Below are positions 16,296-24,490 of a DNA stretch of 24,539 nucleotides, piece after piece; position 1 is the stretch's first letter; each line of letters starts with the position of its first letter. Location: positions 1-24,539 of the forward strand of contig CAZEHA010000053.1 in assembly GCA_964511665.1 (NCBI GenBank), read 5' to 3'. Source of the DNA: JAGOEF01 sp964511665. GTDB lineage: Bacteria > Bacteroidota > Bacteroidia > Bacteroidales > ML635J-15. Below the pieces are notes generated by a model. It ran no database searches, had not been told where the DNA came from, and was given only the letters and a program-made list of their open reading frames with translations. A program made the translations under genes and the position numbers.

Positions 16296-17003
16296 ATGAC
16301 AGGCATCTTAAGAATATTACAATCTTGGGCAAACGATTTTATGTATTTGCTCTACCCCGATGTATGTGAGGTTTGCCGCACCCCTTTAGTAAAGGGCGAA
16401 AAAACAATTTGTCTGAAATGCTTGGCCGATATGCCATATACCACCTTTCACAACGAGCCCGAAAATATGATTTGTCAGTTGTTCTGGGGTAAAATTCGTA
16501 TAGAAATGGCCACGGCCTTGTTTTATTTTGCCAAAGGAAGTAGGTACCGAAAATTGTTACACCGTTTAAAATACAACAACCGACCCGAAATTGGTATTGT
16601 TCTTGGTCGTGAGTTGGGTGCACGCATTGGCAATTCAAAATGCTTTGAAAAAATCGATTACATTGTTCCTGTTCCGCTGCATAGCAGTAGGCAGAAACAG
16701 AGAGGGTATAATCAAAGCGAAAAAATTGGTATTGGCATTTCACAGGTTACTCAAATCCCTGTATTTTCCGGTGCCATTATTCGTAATACGGCTACTCAAA
16801 CTCAAACACGAAAAAACAGGGAAGAGCGTTGGAAAAATGTGTCGGGTAAATTTAGCATCCCCAACGAGAATACCCTTTTCGATAAACATATTTTATTGGT
16901 TGATGATGTAATTACCACAGGTTCTACAATAGAGGCTGTGGCTACAGAACTTCTGAAGGTAAAAGGCTTAAAAATCAGTTTGGCCGTTCTTGCAAAGGCA
17001 TAA
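16296..17003 (+). CDS. ComF family phosphoribosyltransferase-like protein
   Basis: A 235-residue protein. Four cysteines at 24, 27, 39 and 42 (CEVC..CLKC) form the N-terminal zinc-ribbon of the family. The C-terminal half is a type I phosphoribosyltransferase fold with the RGYNQSE segment (136-142) and the PRPP-binding motif LLVDDVITTGSTI (200-212). ComF proteins are needed for single-stranded DNA handling during natural transformation in several bacteria; related GntX proteins have other roles, so the function here is probable rather than certain. It is a single gene, divergent from the vWA gene, with its own terminator. Confidence 0.9.
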   Translation: MTGILRILQSWANDFMYLLYPDVCEVCRTPLVKGEKTICLKCLADMPYTTFHNEPENMICQLFWGKIRIEMATALFYFAKGSRYRKLLHRLKYNNRPEIGIVLGRELGARIGNSKCFEKIDYIVPVPLHSSRQKQRGYNQSEKIGIGISQVTQIPVFSGAIIRNTATQTQTRKNREERWKNVSGKFSIPNENTLFDKHILLVDDVITTGSTIEAVATELLKVKGLKISLAVLAKA

Positions 17004-17031
17004 AAAAAGCTGCTCAAACGAGCAGCTTTCT
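17004..17031. terminator. Bidirectional terminator between comF and the convergent lipoprotein gene
   Basis: A perfect stem, AAAGCTGCTC / GAGCAGCTTT, with loop AAAC starts at the stop codon of the + strand gene. The minus strand has a run of seven T after the hairpin and the + strand has TTTCTTT, so both converging transcripts can end here. Confidence 0.9.
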
Positions 17032-17047
17032 TTATAATGTAGCAAAA

Positions 17048-18091
17048 TTAGCTTTTATACTGGAAAGCAATTACATTTCCGGTATTGTTAGCCCCGTTAC
17101 GATAGCCGTACACATATTTCACAAGTTTATACTCGGTTCCAAATTTAGCAATAAAATATCTTACTTCGAATGCTTTGGCAATAGTGGCAGGTAAGTCGTA
17201 GGTTGTAATTTCATCACCGGCTGCATAAGCTGTTGCAAGTTCGGCTTTCGAAATAAAAGCATCTGCTGTGGCTGCATCTACCAATACCCAACCATCGCAA
17301 TTGGCAGTTTTAGCAACTCTGAAAATTGCACCATCGGTAAAGGTGAATGCAAAGCCAATTACATCGCTGGTGTGTGTGCCAACTACTGTACCCATGTAAG
17401 TAGCCCATGCAACTTCACTAATCAGAGCCAGTGGAACGTCGGCTGAATAGGCTGATAAAGCAGCTTCCATTACAACAGTAACTTCCTGGTCGCCTTCAAC
17501 TACGTATTCGGCTACATTAACAGGCACATAACCTGCTTTGGTTACTGAGTAGGCATAGGTTCCTGCTTCAACAAAATCGGTTACATATACACCCGCGGCA
17601 TAAGTTACTTCATTAAAGGTAATGATAGCATCTTCGATAGGTTCTCCGGCTTCGTCGTTAACAACAAAAGTAACTTTGTACATTTCGTCAACGAACACGG
17701 TAAATTCTTCGGTAACTGTGCGCACTTCAGCATCTTTAACCTCAAATTCGTAAACCACTTTGGTAACGCCACCGGTAAATTCGGTGCCGGCAATAGCAAT
17801 GTTGAACTCATAATTGTACGTCAAAGCATTTTCGAAGCCTTCGGGACCTTCAACTTCGGTGGTAGTCACGTTAATTCCCCGATACACATGCTTCCAGATG
17901 ATAAAATCGGTGATACCTGCTTCGGCAGCAATCACTAAATTAATCGTGTGAGCGTAATCGCCATCGGTAGGATTGTGAAATTGAGAAACATTACCTTCCC
18001 ATGTAATGGTAGGTTCAGCAGTTTCGGTAGTACAACTGCTCATGATGAATAGCGCAGCGGCAAAAAATGCCAGCATTTTAATTGTTTTCAT
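17048..18091 (-). CDS. Lipoprotein of unknown function with carboxypeptidase-regulatory/PEGA-like domain
   Basis: A 347-residue protein. The signal peptide ends in the lipobox FIMSSC, so Cys20 is the lipidated residue. Three parts can be seen: an N-terminal beta-rich region (about 25-135), a carboxypeptidase-regulatory- or PEGA-like beta domain (about 140-215, with GEPIEDAIITF and GTYAYSVTKAGY), and a C-terminal region of about 130 residues rich in Ala, Thr and aromatic residues. It is low in Lys/Arg and high in Glu/Asp/Ala. I do not recognise the outer regions. It has its own promoter and shares a terminator with comF; no partner gene is evident. Confidence 0.8.
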   Translation of the reverse strand: MKTIKMLAFFAAALFIMSSCTTETAEPTITWEGNVSQFHNPTDGDYAHTINLVIAAEAGITDFIIWKHVYRGINVTTTEVEGPEGFENALTYNYEFNIAIAGTEFTGGVTKVVYEFEVKDAEVRTVTEEFTVFVDEMYKVTFVVNDEAGEPIEDAIITFNEVTYAAGVYVTDFVEAGTYAYSVTKAGYVPVNVAEYVVEGDQEVTVVMEAALSAYSADVPLALISEVAWATYMGTVVGTHTSDVIGFAFTFTDGAIFRVAKTANCDGWVLVDAATADAFISKAELATAYAAGDEITTYDLPATIAKAFEVRYFIAKFGTEYKLVKYVYGYRNGANNTGNVIAFQYKS

Positions 18092-18129
18092 TCTTACTAG
18101 ATTTAATTAGACATTCATATTATTAAGTA

Positions 18130-18158
18130 CAAAAGTAATATAAATTATTTGAAACAAA
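18130..18158 (-). promoter_or_regulatory. Promoter of the 17048-18091 lipoprotein gene
   Basis: On the minus strand, TTTG (18158-18155), 17 bases, then TACTTTTG (18137-18130) is a full TTTG-N17-TAnnTTTG match. The -33 element begins four bases after the ubiX stop codon. The leader would be about 30 bases. Confidence 0.7.
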
Positions 18159-18162
18159 AAAA

Positions 18163-18741
18163 TCAAATCTTTGTTCCCCATTTAAAAGAATTTGTTTCTA
18201 CTCCAATCAGTTGCAGTACCCTGTAGGTTACAGTGTTGCATAAATCTTCAACAGAGTAGGGATTTGAATAAAACGAGGGACTTGCAGGGCAAACAATGCC
18301 ACCGGCCAGTGTAACCAACTCCATGTTTTTAATATGAATCAGGTTATACGGCATTTCACGGCACACCAAAATCAGTGTTTTTCTTTCTTTTAGCATCACA
18401 TCGGCTGCACGTGTTATCAGGTTGTCGGAAACACCTTGAGCAATGCGCCCCATAGTTCCCATGCTGCATGGAATTATTATCATGGCATCGTAACCGGCAG
18501 AGCCAGAGGCAAATGCTGCGTTAAAATCACTGTTCTCATAATAATTTATGCCCTTAACATTCCTAATAGAATCACCGGTTTCGTATTTATATACTTGTTC
18601 GCCGGTAGGGCTTGCAATAACCGACAATGATGCTAAATCGATAAATCCGTCGAGCTGAGTTAGTTTTTCGATAAGAATTTTGGCATATATGCTGCCACTG
18701 GCTCCGGTTATGGCAACAACTATTTTTAGTTTTTTTGTCAT
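18163..18741 (-). CDS. ubiX: UbiX family flavin prenyltransferase
   Basis: A 192-residue protein from the ATG ending at 18741; an in-frame GTG six bases upstream (18747) would add two residues but is less likely. The Rossmann-like N-terminus has ITGASGSIY (11-19). The central hallmark segment has PCSMGTMGRIAQG, SDNLITRAADV and LKERKTL, then REMPYNLIHIKNM. UbiX joins dimethylallyl phosphate to FMN to make prenyl-FMN, the cofactor of UbiD-type decarboxylases. No ubiD lies in the window. It is the last gene of the tight five-gene operon and 12 bases from the preceding gene; why it sits with envelope genes is not clear. Confidence 0.93.
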   Translation of the reverse strand: MTKKLKIVVAITGASGSIYAKILIEKLTQLDGFIDLASLSVIASPTGEQVYKYETGDSIRNVKGINYYENSDFNAAFASGSAGYDAMIIIPCSMGTMGRIAQGVSDNLITRAADVMLKERKTLILVCREMPYNLIHIKNMELVTLAGGIVCPASPSFYSNPYSVEDLCNTVTYRVLQLIGVETNSFKWGTKI

Positions 18742-18753
18742 GCACACATGTAA

Positions 18754-19383
18754 TTATAGTTCGTAAACAAGGCCAAAACTAAGCACCCTGTTGCACTGAA
18801 AGCGCCACCAGTAATAAATGTCAGATACCGTAGGCATTCCCCGAATGGGTAGCATGGTATAACTCATTCTAAAATCGATAGCCCAGTGGGGCGAGAAGTA
18901 ATAATTCAGACCGGCTTGACCTGCAATTTCTATTCTTCTGAAAGCAAAAGTGGCTTCGTTGGGTCCATAGCCGTTATCTTCGGTGGCTTTAAACAAATAT
19001 CCCAACGAAATACCTGCATGAAGATGGAGCTTTCTGTCGAAAAACCAATCGATGCTTGGAGGTATTTTCAATCGTTCCATTTTATAAGTAAACAAAAAAG
19101 GAATTTCGATATAATTGAGTTTGGCTTTGTAATACGGAATGGGGTCGAAGCGATGACTGCCCTTTTGTATGTAGTACATTTCCATGCGGTATCCCCAGGT
19201 CTCTCCCATGTTGTTGCGCACGTAAACGCCACCCAGTCCGGCAAATTTATGGTATCCGCCAAAGTTATCACCATCTATCTGCGAAAGTACCAAACCTCCT
19301 TTTGCTCCTGCATAAAAATCCTGACCCTTAACAAAATAAGGCGTAACGATAATTACAAGGATAATAAGAATGGTTTTTTGCAT
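18754..19383 (-). CDS. PorT-like outer-membrane beta-barrel protein
   Basis: A 209-residue protein. Residues 1-20 are a signal peptide (cleavage before QDFYAG). The mature part shows alternating hydrophobic/polar strands and the GAKGGL..SQ..GD opening seen in PorT-family/OMP_b-brl_2 barrels, and it ends in a hydrophobic strand (LSFGLVYEL). It is probably a small outer-membrane barrel of about eight strands. PorT itself belongs to the T9SS, but this wide family contains many others, so no T9SS role is claimed. Its ATG overlaps the stop of the Omp28 gene by one base (TAATG), which implies translational coupling. Confidence 0.8.
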   Translation of the reverse strand: MQKTILIILVIIVTPYFVKGQDFYAGAKGGLVLSQIDGDNFGGYHKFAGLGGVYVRNNMGETWGYRMEMYYIQKGSHRFDPIPYYKAKLNYIEIPFLFTYKMERLKIPPSIDWFFDRKLHLHAGISLGYLFKATEDNGYGPNEATFAFRRIEIAGQAGLNYYFSPHWAIDFRMSYTMLPIRGMPTVSDIYYWWRFQCNRVLSFGLVYEL

Positions 19384-20237
19384 TATTCTATTACGTGAGT
19401 TTCTTCAGCTTGCAGCACTTCTTTGGTGTCGCTGTCGTAAACAAAAGCTACTACACTCAGGTTTTCGGGCACCCAATCGGTTCCTGTTTTCAGGCTGTAG
19501 TTTTTGGTAAATTTCTGATTTCTGGTTATCGCTGCATTGGCAGTATTAATGGCATCGCCCCATGTGCCGTTGAAACTGCCACGCAACACATGGTTGTGCT
19601 CATAGTTTTGCACATTCGAAGGGCTTTGGGTATAATCCATCTGCCATTCAATAATATGGCTTTCGGTAATATACGCGGCAAGATTCAGGTTTCGTGTCGA
19701 AACTATTTGTGCCGTAACATCAATAGTTAGATTTATACTGCTGTCTGATTCATCGAAAACGGGAGTAATTTGAACCTGCACTTCGGGAAACAGAGAATAA
19801 TAGGAAGCCATGTTTCCGGCCCATGCATCATGAGCCGACAGAGCTTCGGGAATGAGTTGGTTAACTACACCAATGGGTTGACTTCTGATGTTGTAATATC
19901 CGTAGTTGGTAAAACCGTTTCCTCCAAGTTCGAGTCCCACGCCGGTGTTGAAGTTGTAGTGATAGGGTTGGTTTGGGTTCGAAGTAGCTACAACGCCGAA
20001 ATATCCGCAATGCACAGCAATGGGAACAATGGCTTCGGGATAATTCTCCTGTAATTGCGACAAGGTTCGGTGAGCCGAAGGGCAATTGCCGCACATATGT
20101 CCGGTGAAATCGAGAATCAGAATTTTTCGTCCGTTCCACACGGGTGTGTCTGTTTCAAGATAAGGCGATTCAACAATATCGCATCCCGCGAAAAATATTG
20201 ATAACACAATTCCTGTAAGTATGCCTGTTCGCTTCAT
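19383..20237 (-). CDS. Omp28-related lipoprotein with thioredoxin-like CGNC motif
   Basis: A 284-residue protein. Residues 1-19 are a lipoprotein signal (lipobox FFAGC, Cys19). A thioredoxin-like domain follows with the active-site-like motif CGNC at 49-52, placed after a core strand (ILILDFTGHM) as in thioredoxins. The second half is the Omp28 beta domain, with the HNHVLRG motif and a C-terminal LSVVAFVYD strand. Omp28 of Porphyromonas is an outer-membrane lipoprotein, and the family's function is not established. The gene starts 12 bases after the DUF6029 gene and overlaps the PorT-like gene by one base. A redox function is inferred only from the CxxC and the TlpA gene in the same operon. 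Confidence 0.88.
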   Translation of the reverse strand: MKRTGILTGIVLSIFFAGCDIVESPYLETDTPVWNGRKILILDFTGHMCGNCPSAHRTLSQLQENYPEAIVPIAVHCGYFGVVATSNPNQPYHYNFNTGVGLELGGNGFTNYGYYNIRSQPIGVVNQLIPEALSAHDAWAGNMASYYSLFPEVQVQITPVFDESDSSINLTIDVTAQIVSTRNLNLAAYITESHIIEWQMDYTQSPSNVQNYEHNHVLRGSFNGTWGDAINTANAAITRNQKFTKNYSLKTGTDWVPENLSVVAFVYDSDTKEVLQAEETHVIE

Positions 20238-20249
20238 GTTTGTAATAGT

Positions 20250-21899
20250 TTAAAAAGTACTCGAAATAGTCAACATAATTCCGTTTGAGGCCGGAACAGC
20301 CCTGCATACACCACCTACACAAGTAATGCCTTCGCGCTGTTTCCCATAGCTGAGTTGAATGCGGTTCCCATGATTATTGTAACCGAATCCACCCATAAGG
20401 TAATGCGTACGATAAGTAGGGTCGGCATTTCCATAGTTCCAATTATCAGCTATCGTAAAAAACCAGTTCGGAATACTGAACTCCAGCATCAGCATGGCCC
20501 AGTTGCCTTTATCTTGTTGGGTGAAAAGGGCTTGCATTTCGGTGTGAAGGCTAAGCACATCGCTTATGCCGAATGTTAAATCGGCAACAGCACAATGCGC
20601 ATAAACAGTTTCGTGATCGGCTGTCCCTCTCAAGACATTATAATTGTATATGATATTCTGATATGTAAAAGTCGATTTAAAAGTTGAAGACCATTTTTTT
20701 GCAAACTCAATATTCAAGTCCTGAAAATACACTGAGTCGCCGATACTGAAAAATGCAGTGTTATAACCATAGGTTCCACGGGCTCCAATTGGAGTAAATT
20801 CATCTACCTGAGTTTGTTGTGTGTTTTGTATTCTCGAAAAGTTTACCGCTAGCGCGGTTCCATATTTTCCACCAAGAGCTGTGCCTCGTTTAAACCGATA
20901 AAACACTTCGCCCTGCACTCCCCACTCGCCTTTGGGCTGGGTGGCATAGGGGTAGAAAGCAGTTAATGAATAGGCATGATTTTTTGTAATTTCGGGTATT
21001 TGATTTATGTGAAGGTCAGTTCCTATTGCATAACGATCGCTCCTGAAACTCATGTTATCAACCCATTTGGTCGATAGAATAATACCCAGTCCGCTCCTCG
21101 AATAGCTTGCATTAATCATGAGTGCCTGCCCGGGACGAAATATAAGGCCATTATCCGACGACGGGTCGTTAATTTTGTATGCATATTCCGAAATCAGATT
21201 GAAACCGGCTAACGAAAAATTTATTCGTCCGGCTGCAGCACCTACGTTTTGGGGTAAGTCGTAAATTGGGTCTTCATCTTTCTGATATTTTGTTACAAAA
21301 CTACCACCAAATCCCAGTTGCCATGATGCATCGCGTATGCCCGAAAATATTTCGTTTATTAAAAAGTCGCCGTCAACACCTTTCACAATGCCCGGGCCTT
21401 TTTGCCAATAGAAGCGCTGAAGACCTGCAATGGCTTTTAGATGAATGCCGTTGTATGGCGAAATCTTAACACGTATTCCGTCGAAAGCATTGTCGTAGCC
21501 TAGTTGCTTTTCTTCGTATGACCGTAGTATTAATCCATTGCCAAATTGTTCATAGAAATTACCTGCAGTAACTTCCAGCTGGTTATTCGAAAATGTTGCC
21601 CAGCGATAAGGTATTCCAATGCCATCGTTAACACCACCCAGATTTGGAAAGCCCAACATGGTATTCATGTAGCCTTCGTAACGAAAACCTGCCGAAAAGT
21701 TTCCAAGAGTATATATAAAATTAGCATATGAGTTTAGCATTGTTTTTTCGGCCGGACTCGACGCGCCTATCAAGGTGTCGGTGATATAGTACTGGGCATC
21801 AGCCTGAAAATTACCGGTAATTTGACCATAATTCTGTTCTTGTGCCAATGCATTAAAACCCAGTACAAGAAGCACAGGGACTACAAAAAAATGTTTCAT
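20250..21899 (-). CDS. DUF6029 family outer-membrane protein
   Basis: A 549-residue protein from the Met of MKHFFVVPV (position 21899), which gives a standard signal peptide ending LAQ; an ATG four codons earlier is possible. The mature protein is a long series of amphipathic beta strands with many aromatic residues and short Gly/Asn/Asp turns. It ends with TISSTF, a terminal Phe as in many outer-membrane barrels. I recognise it as DUF6029, a Bacteroidota family of unknown function. It is the second gene of the operon, 20 bases after the TlpA-like gene and 12 before the Omp28 gene, which fits an outer-membrane partner for those proteins (inferred). Confidence 0.82.
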   Translation of the reverse strand: MKHFFVVPVLLVLGFNALAQEQNYGQITGNFQADAQYYITDTLIGASSPAEKTMLNSYANFIYTLGNFSAGFRYEGYMNTMLGFPNLGGVNDGIGIPYRWATFSNNQLEVTAGNFYEQFGNGLILRSYEEKQLGYDNAFDGIRVKISPYNGIHLKAIAGLQRFYWQKGPGIVKGVDGDFLINEIFSGIRDASWQLGFGGSFVTKYQKDEDPIYDLPQNVGAAAGRINFSLAGFNLISEYAYKINDPSSDNGLIFRPGQALMINASYSRSGLGIILSTKWVDNMSFRSDRYAIGTDLHINQIPEITKNHAYSLTAFYPYATQPKGEWGVQGEVFYRFKRGTALGGKYGTALAVNFSRIQNTQQTQVDEFTPIGARGTYGYNTAFFSIGDSVYFQDLNIEFAKKWSSTFKSTFTYQNIIYNYNVLRGTADHETVYAHCAVADLTFGISDVLSLHTEMQALFTQQDKGNWAMLMLEFSIPNWFFTIADNWNYGNADPTYRTHYLMGGFGYNNHGNRIQLSYGKQREGITCVGGVCRAVPASNGIMLTISSTF

Positions 21900-21919
21900 A
21901 CAGTTGAACAATATTGGTT

Positions 21920-22423
21920 TTATTTAATCGATTCGCCTTTCGACAATTTCTTTAATACATCGTAGAGTTTTTTCTCATCACCGTCCATATAAGATTTGTG
22001 CTGCCATACCACTTTGCCGTTTTTGTCGAGAACAAAAGTGTGCGGCACTTCGCCTACATTCATTCCTCGTTTAAAGTCGCTGTTGGCATCGCAAAACACG
22101 TCAAAATCCCATGCTTTGCCGTTTACAAAAGGAGCTACACGGCTCGAACTACGACTGTCGTCGATAGAAATGGCAATAATTTTAACTCCGGTTTCTTTTA
22201 TCCAGTCGGGATACAACTCGTTGTAGGCGTTCAATTCTTTAATACAAGGTTTACACCAAGTTGCCCAGAAACTAATAACAACAGGCTTCCCATTGTTTTT
22301 AATAATGTCTTTTGTGTTCACTGTTTTTCCGTTAAGGTCTTTAATTTGAACCTGAGGAATGTCTTGAGCAACAAGCACCGAACTTAAAATCAGTATTGCA
22401 GCAGCTGCAAAAAATGCTTTCAT
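21920..22423 (-). CDS. TlpA family thiol-disulfide oxidoreductase
   Basis: A 167-residue protein. It has a signal peptide (about 1-19, ending VAQ) and no lipobox, so it is periplasmic. The thioredoxin fold has the active site WCKPC (56-60) in SFWATWCKPC and the cis-proline loop EVPHTF (Pro127). TlpA/ResA-like proteins reduce or exchange disulfides in exported proteins. It is the first gene of the five-gene operon. No clear promoter box is visible in the gap before it, which also holds the terminator of the upstream gene. Confidence 0.93.
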   Translation of the reverse strand: MKAFFAAAAILILSSVLVAQDIPQVQIKDLNGKTVNTKDIIKNNGKPVVISFWATWCKPCIKELNAYNELYPDWIKETGVKIIAISIDDSRSSSRVAPFVNGKAWDFDVFCDANSDFKRGMNVGEVPHTFVLDKNGKVVWQHKSYMDGDEKKLYDVLKKLSKGESIK

Positions 22424-22490
22424 ACATTTTGTTTTTTTAGTTTATAAAAATACTAAGTTTTTCAATCATGCAAAATCTCTACCATAAACT

Positions 22491-22520
22491 AAAAAAAAAG
22501 GGGAAAATCCCCTTTTTTTT
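22491..22520. terminator. Terminator between the Omp28-T9SS gene and the tlpA-like operon
   Basis: A stem of GGGG/CCCC extended by eight A-T pairs, with a five-base loop, is flanked by A9 and T8 and can act in both directions. It lies 14 bases beyond the stop codon of the minus-strand gene 22535-24490, so that gene and the downstream operon are probably separate transcripts. Confidence 0.85.
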
Positions 22521-22534
22521 GGTTTTAATTTGAA

Positions 22535-24490
22535 CTAACGGCTGATGACAACTCTTTCAACCGCTGTATTGTTGTCTTTTACAATTTTCAGGATATATGT
22601 ACCCTGCATTAGTTGTGATGTGTTAATCAGAGTGAGATTTCCGGTGTTTTCTTCCGAGTGTATCAGTTGTCCGGTAATGCTGTACAAATAAATTGCGGCA
22701 TTTTCGGCATTTACAATCTGAATCAAATCACTGGCGGGGTTGGGGAATACTTTTATCCCGCTCAATGTGTTGTCGGCAACATTCACAAAATCGCCAAGCG
22801 GCATTTTTATGGCATTATACACCTCACGGTCGTTAATGGCAGTGTTATAATCAGCAATAAAAGCTACCAACGACACATTATTCATTACCCAGGTCGATCC
22901 CATGGTGTAAGAATAGGTTTTCGAAAATGTGGTACCGGCGTTACCATCGGGTATAGAGTTTACATCTCCAAAGTTTGCCGAAATAGCACCTCTCACCACG
23001 TGGTTGTGTGTGTAGCTGCCCGATGCACCCGATTGGGTACCCACCAAACCATCTTCAACAACATATACCGATATTCTGGGTTCTCCGTTCAGGTTGCCTA
23101 ATATTTCGCCCGAAACAGTGAGATCGAGCACTTTAGTGGTCGGATTGTATAATCCTTCCATTTGGAGACTTACGAACGAAGGTTCGTTGCGTCGTTGGTC
23201 GATAAGACCTGTTGAGTAGGAACTTGCTGGGAAAAATACCGGACCCGGATCTTCATCGGGAGAAAGCCAGCAGCGGTCGAGCATAATGGCAGGGGCATAG
23301 GTTGAACCACCTGCATTGTAGAAAGCGAGTAACTGAGTGTTCAGTGGAATGGTATAAGCATCGGTGTAATAACCGGCGTGATGACTCATCCAAATTACAT
23401 TGGGGCGACTCGTAAGCCAGTTGTTGATGTTGGTAGTAGCAGCAGGGCAATTGGGGCACTGTGCTGTGGTGAAATGCTCGAGAAGCACGTTGCGCGGAAC
23501 ATGATTGGTGTTTACCAGTACCGTATGAGATGTGGTGTTATCTTCGGTACCGTTTTCGTCATCTTCACCATTGGGTTCCGAAATAGTAACTTCAATTAAA
23601 TAAGCTCCTTCTTCGGTAAAGGTATATGGAATTGAATAGTTAACCACGGCGCCCATGCTGGCATTGCAGTTAATAGTAGTGGGTTCCGATGGTTCTCCGC
23701 CGTTAATGATATAACTTACTTTGAACGAATTTAACGACACCCCATTGTTAATAATCTTGCCTTTCAGCTGGGTAGATTGGTTGACAATAGCATTGTCGGG
23801 AATTCTTTGCCCCACGGGAATAGAATTATTTTGCCTCATGGTAATACTGTTTTGGGGGCACCCGGAACCCATACCCGCAACAGAAGCCGAGGATCCAAAC
23901 GATCCGCCTTGCCCAACCATTGCACCATCGTAATAAACCTTGTAGTATCCTTGTCCGTAGCTGCAGCAAATACCATCGCCATAAGAGTCGTAAATATAAA
24001 AAGTATAGCAGCCTTCTCCATCTACTTCAATAGGGGCGATGGTTTGAACAACAGAGCTGTTTGTATAGGGGCCACCCGATGCCAATACTGTATTCGTTAC
24101 AGTTTCTTTTACTTCCCATGTAGTTTCGGTGCCGTAGTTGTCGGTTTTCAACTCAATGGTAATGGTGTGAATAGGAATAGCAATATCTTCGAGTGTAACG
24201 GTTATGCTAACATCTTGTGCTGGCATCTCGAACGAATACTCCTCTCCGGCTGTTACAGTTACAACTGATACAGGTGATAAATCTTCACCAATAATAGCAA
24301 TTGATTCAAATTGTTTGCCCGATTCAATATCAGAAATTGTAACTACTACTGTCTCTGCTTCTTCTGCTTCCGTGGCAGGTAAGGTTGTCAGCGTAGCAGT
24401 TCCACCAACTACATTAGTAGTAATTGTATGCTGCGCATAACCAACACTAATTACAAAGAGCAAAATAAATAAAAGAATAATTTGTTTCAT
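22535..24490 (-). CDS. T9SS-exported Omp28-related protein with CPNC thioredoxin-like motif
   Basis: A 651-residue protein. Signal peptide about 1-19 (GYAQ end). Parts in order: a divergent InlB-B-repeat-like domain (about 20-105, ending FEMPAQDVSITVTLED); a DSYGDGICC-type beta domain seen in other T9SS cargo (about 108-205); a beta-sandwich linker (about 220-330); a thioredoxin-like domain with CPNC at 345-348; the Omp28 beta domain with the HNHVVRG motif; and a T9SS type A sorting domain (VFPNP, about residue 577 to the end). It is therefore a secreted or surface paralogue of the lipoprotein at 19383-20237, to which its Omp28 region is clearly related. It is separated from the operon by a terminator. 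Function unknown. Confidence 0.9.
   Translation of the reverse strand: MKQIILLFILLFVISVGYAQHTITTNVVGGTATLTTLPATEAEEAETVVVTISDIESGKQFESIAIIGEDLSPVSVVTVTAGEEYSFEMPAQDVSITVTLEDIAIPIHTITIELKTDNYGTETTWEVKETVTNTVLASGGPYTNSSVVQTIAPIEVDGEGCYTFYIYDSYGDGICCSYGQGYYKVYYDGAMVGQGGSFGSSASVAGMGSGCPQNSITMRQNNSIPVGQRIPDNAIVNQSTQLKGKIINNGVSLNSFKVSYIINGGEPSEPTTINCNASMGAVVNYSIPYTFTEEGAYLIEVTISEPNGEDDENGTEDNTTSHTVLVNTNHVPRNVLLEHFTTAQCPNCPAATTNINNWLTSRPNVIWMSHHAGYYTDAYTIPLNTQLLAFYNAGGSTYAPAIMLDRCWLSPDEDPGPVFFPASSYSTGLIDQRRNEPSFVSLQMEGLYNPTTKVLDLTVSGEILGNLNGEPRISVYVVEDGLVGTQSGASGSYTHNHVVRGAISANFGDVNSIPDGNAGTTFSKTYSYTMGSTWVMNNVSLVAFIADYNTAINDREVYNAIKMPLGDFVNVADNTLSGIKVFPNPASDLIQIVNAENAAIYLYSITGQLIHSEENTGNLTLINTSQLMQGTYILKIVKDNNTAVERVVISR

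Noticed and set aside
18886..19398. 170-codon plus-strand open frame
   Set aside because: It is antisense to the PorT-like gene, which has a signal peptide and barrel pattern; the antisense protein has no recognisable features.
22424..22490. Promoter for the TlpA-like operon
   Set aside because: The best minus-strand match (around 22471-22478) misses the TA of the -7 box and has no -33 element at a suitable distance.
23777..24268. 163-codon plus-strand open frame, and 22658-23101 nearby
   Set aside because: Both are antisense shadows of the Omp28-T9SS gene, whose domains are recognisable on the minus strand.
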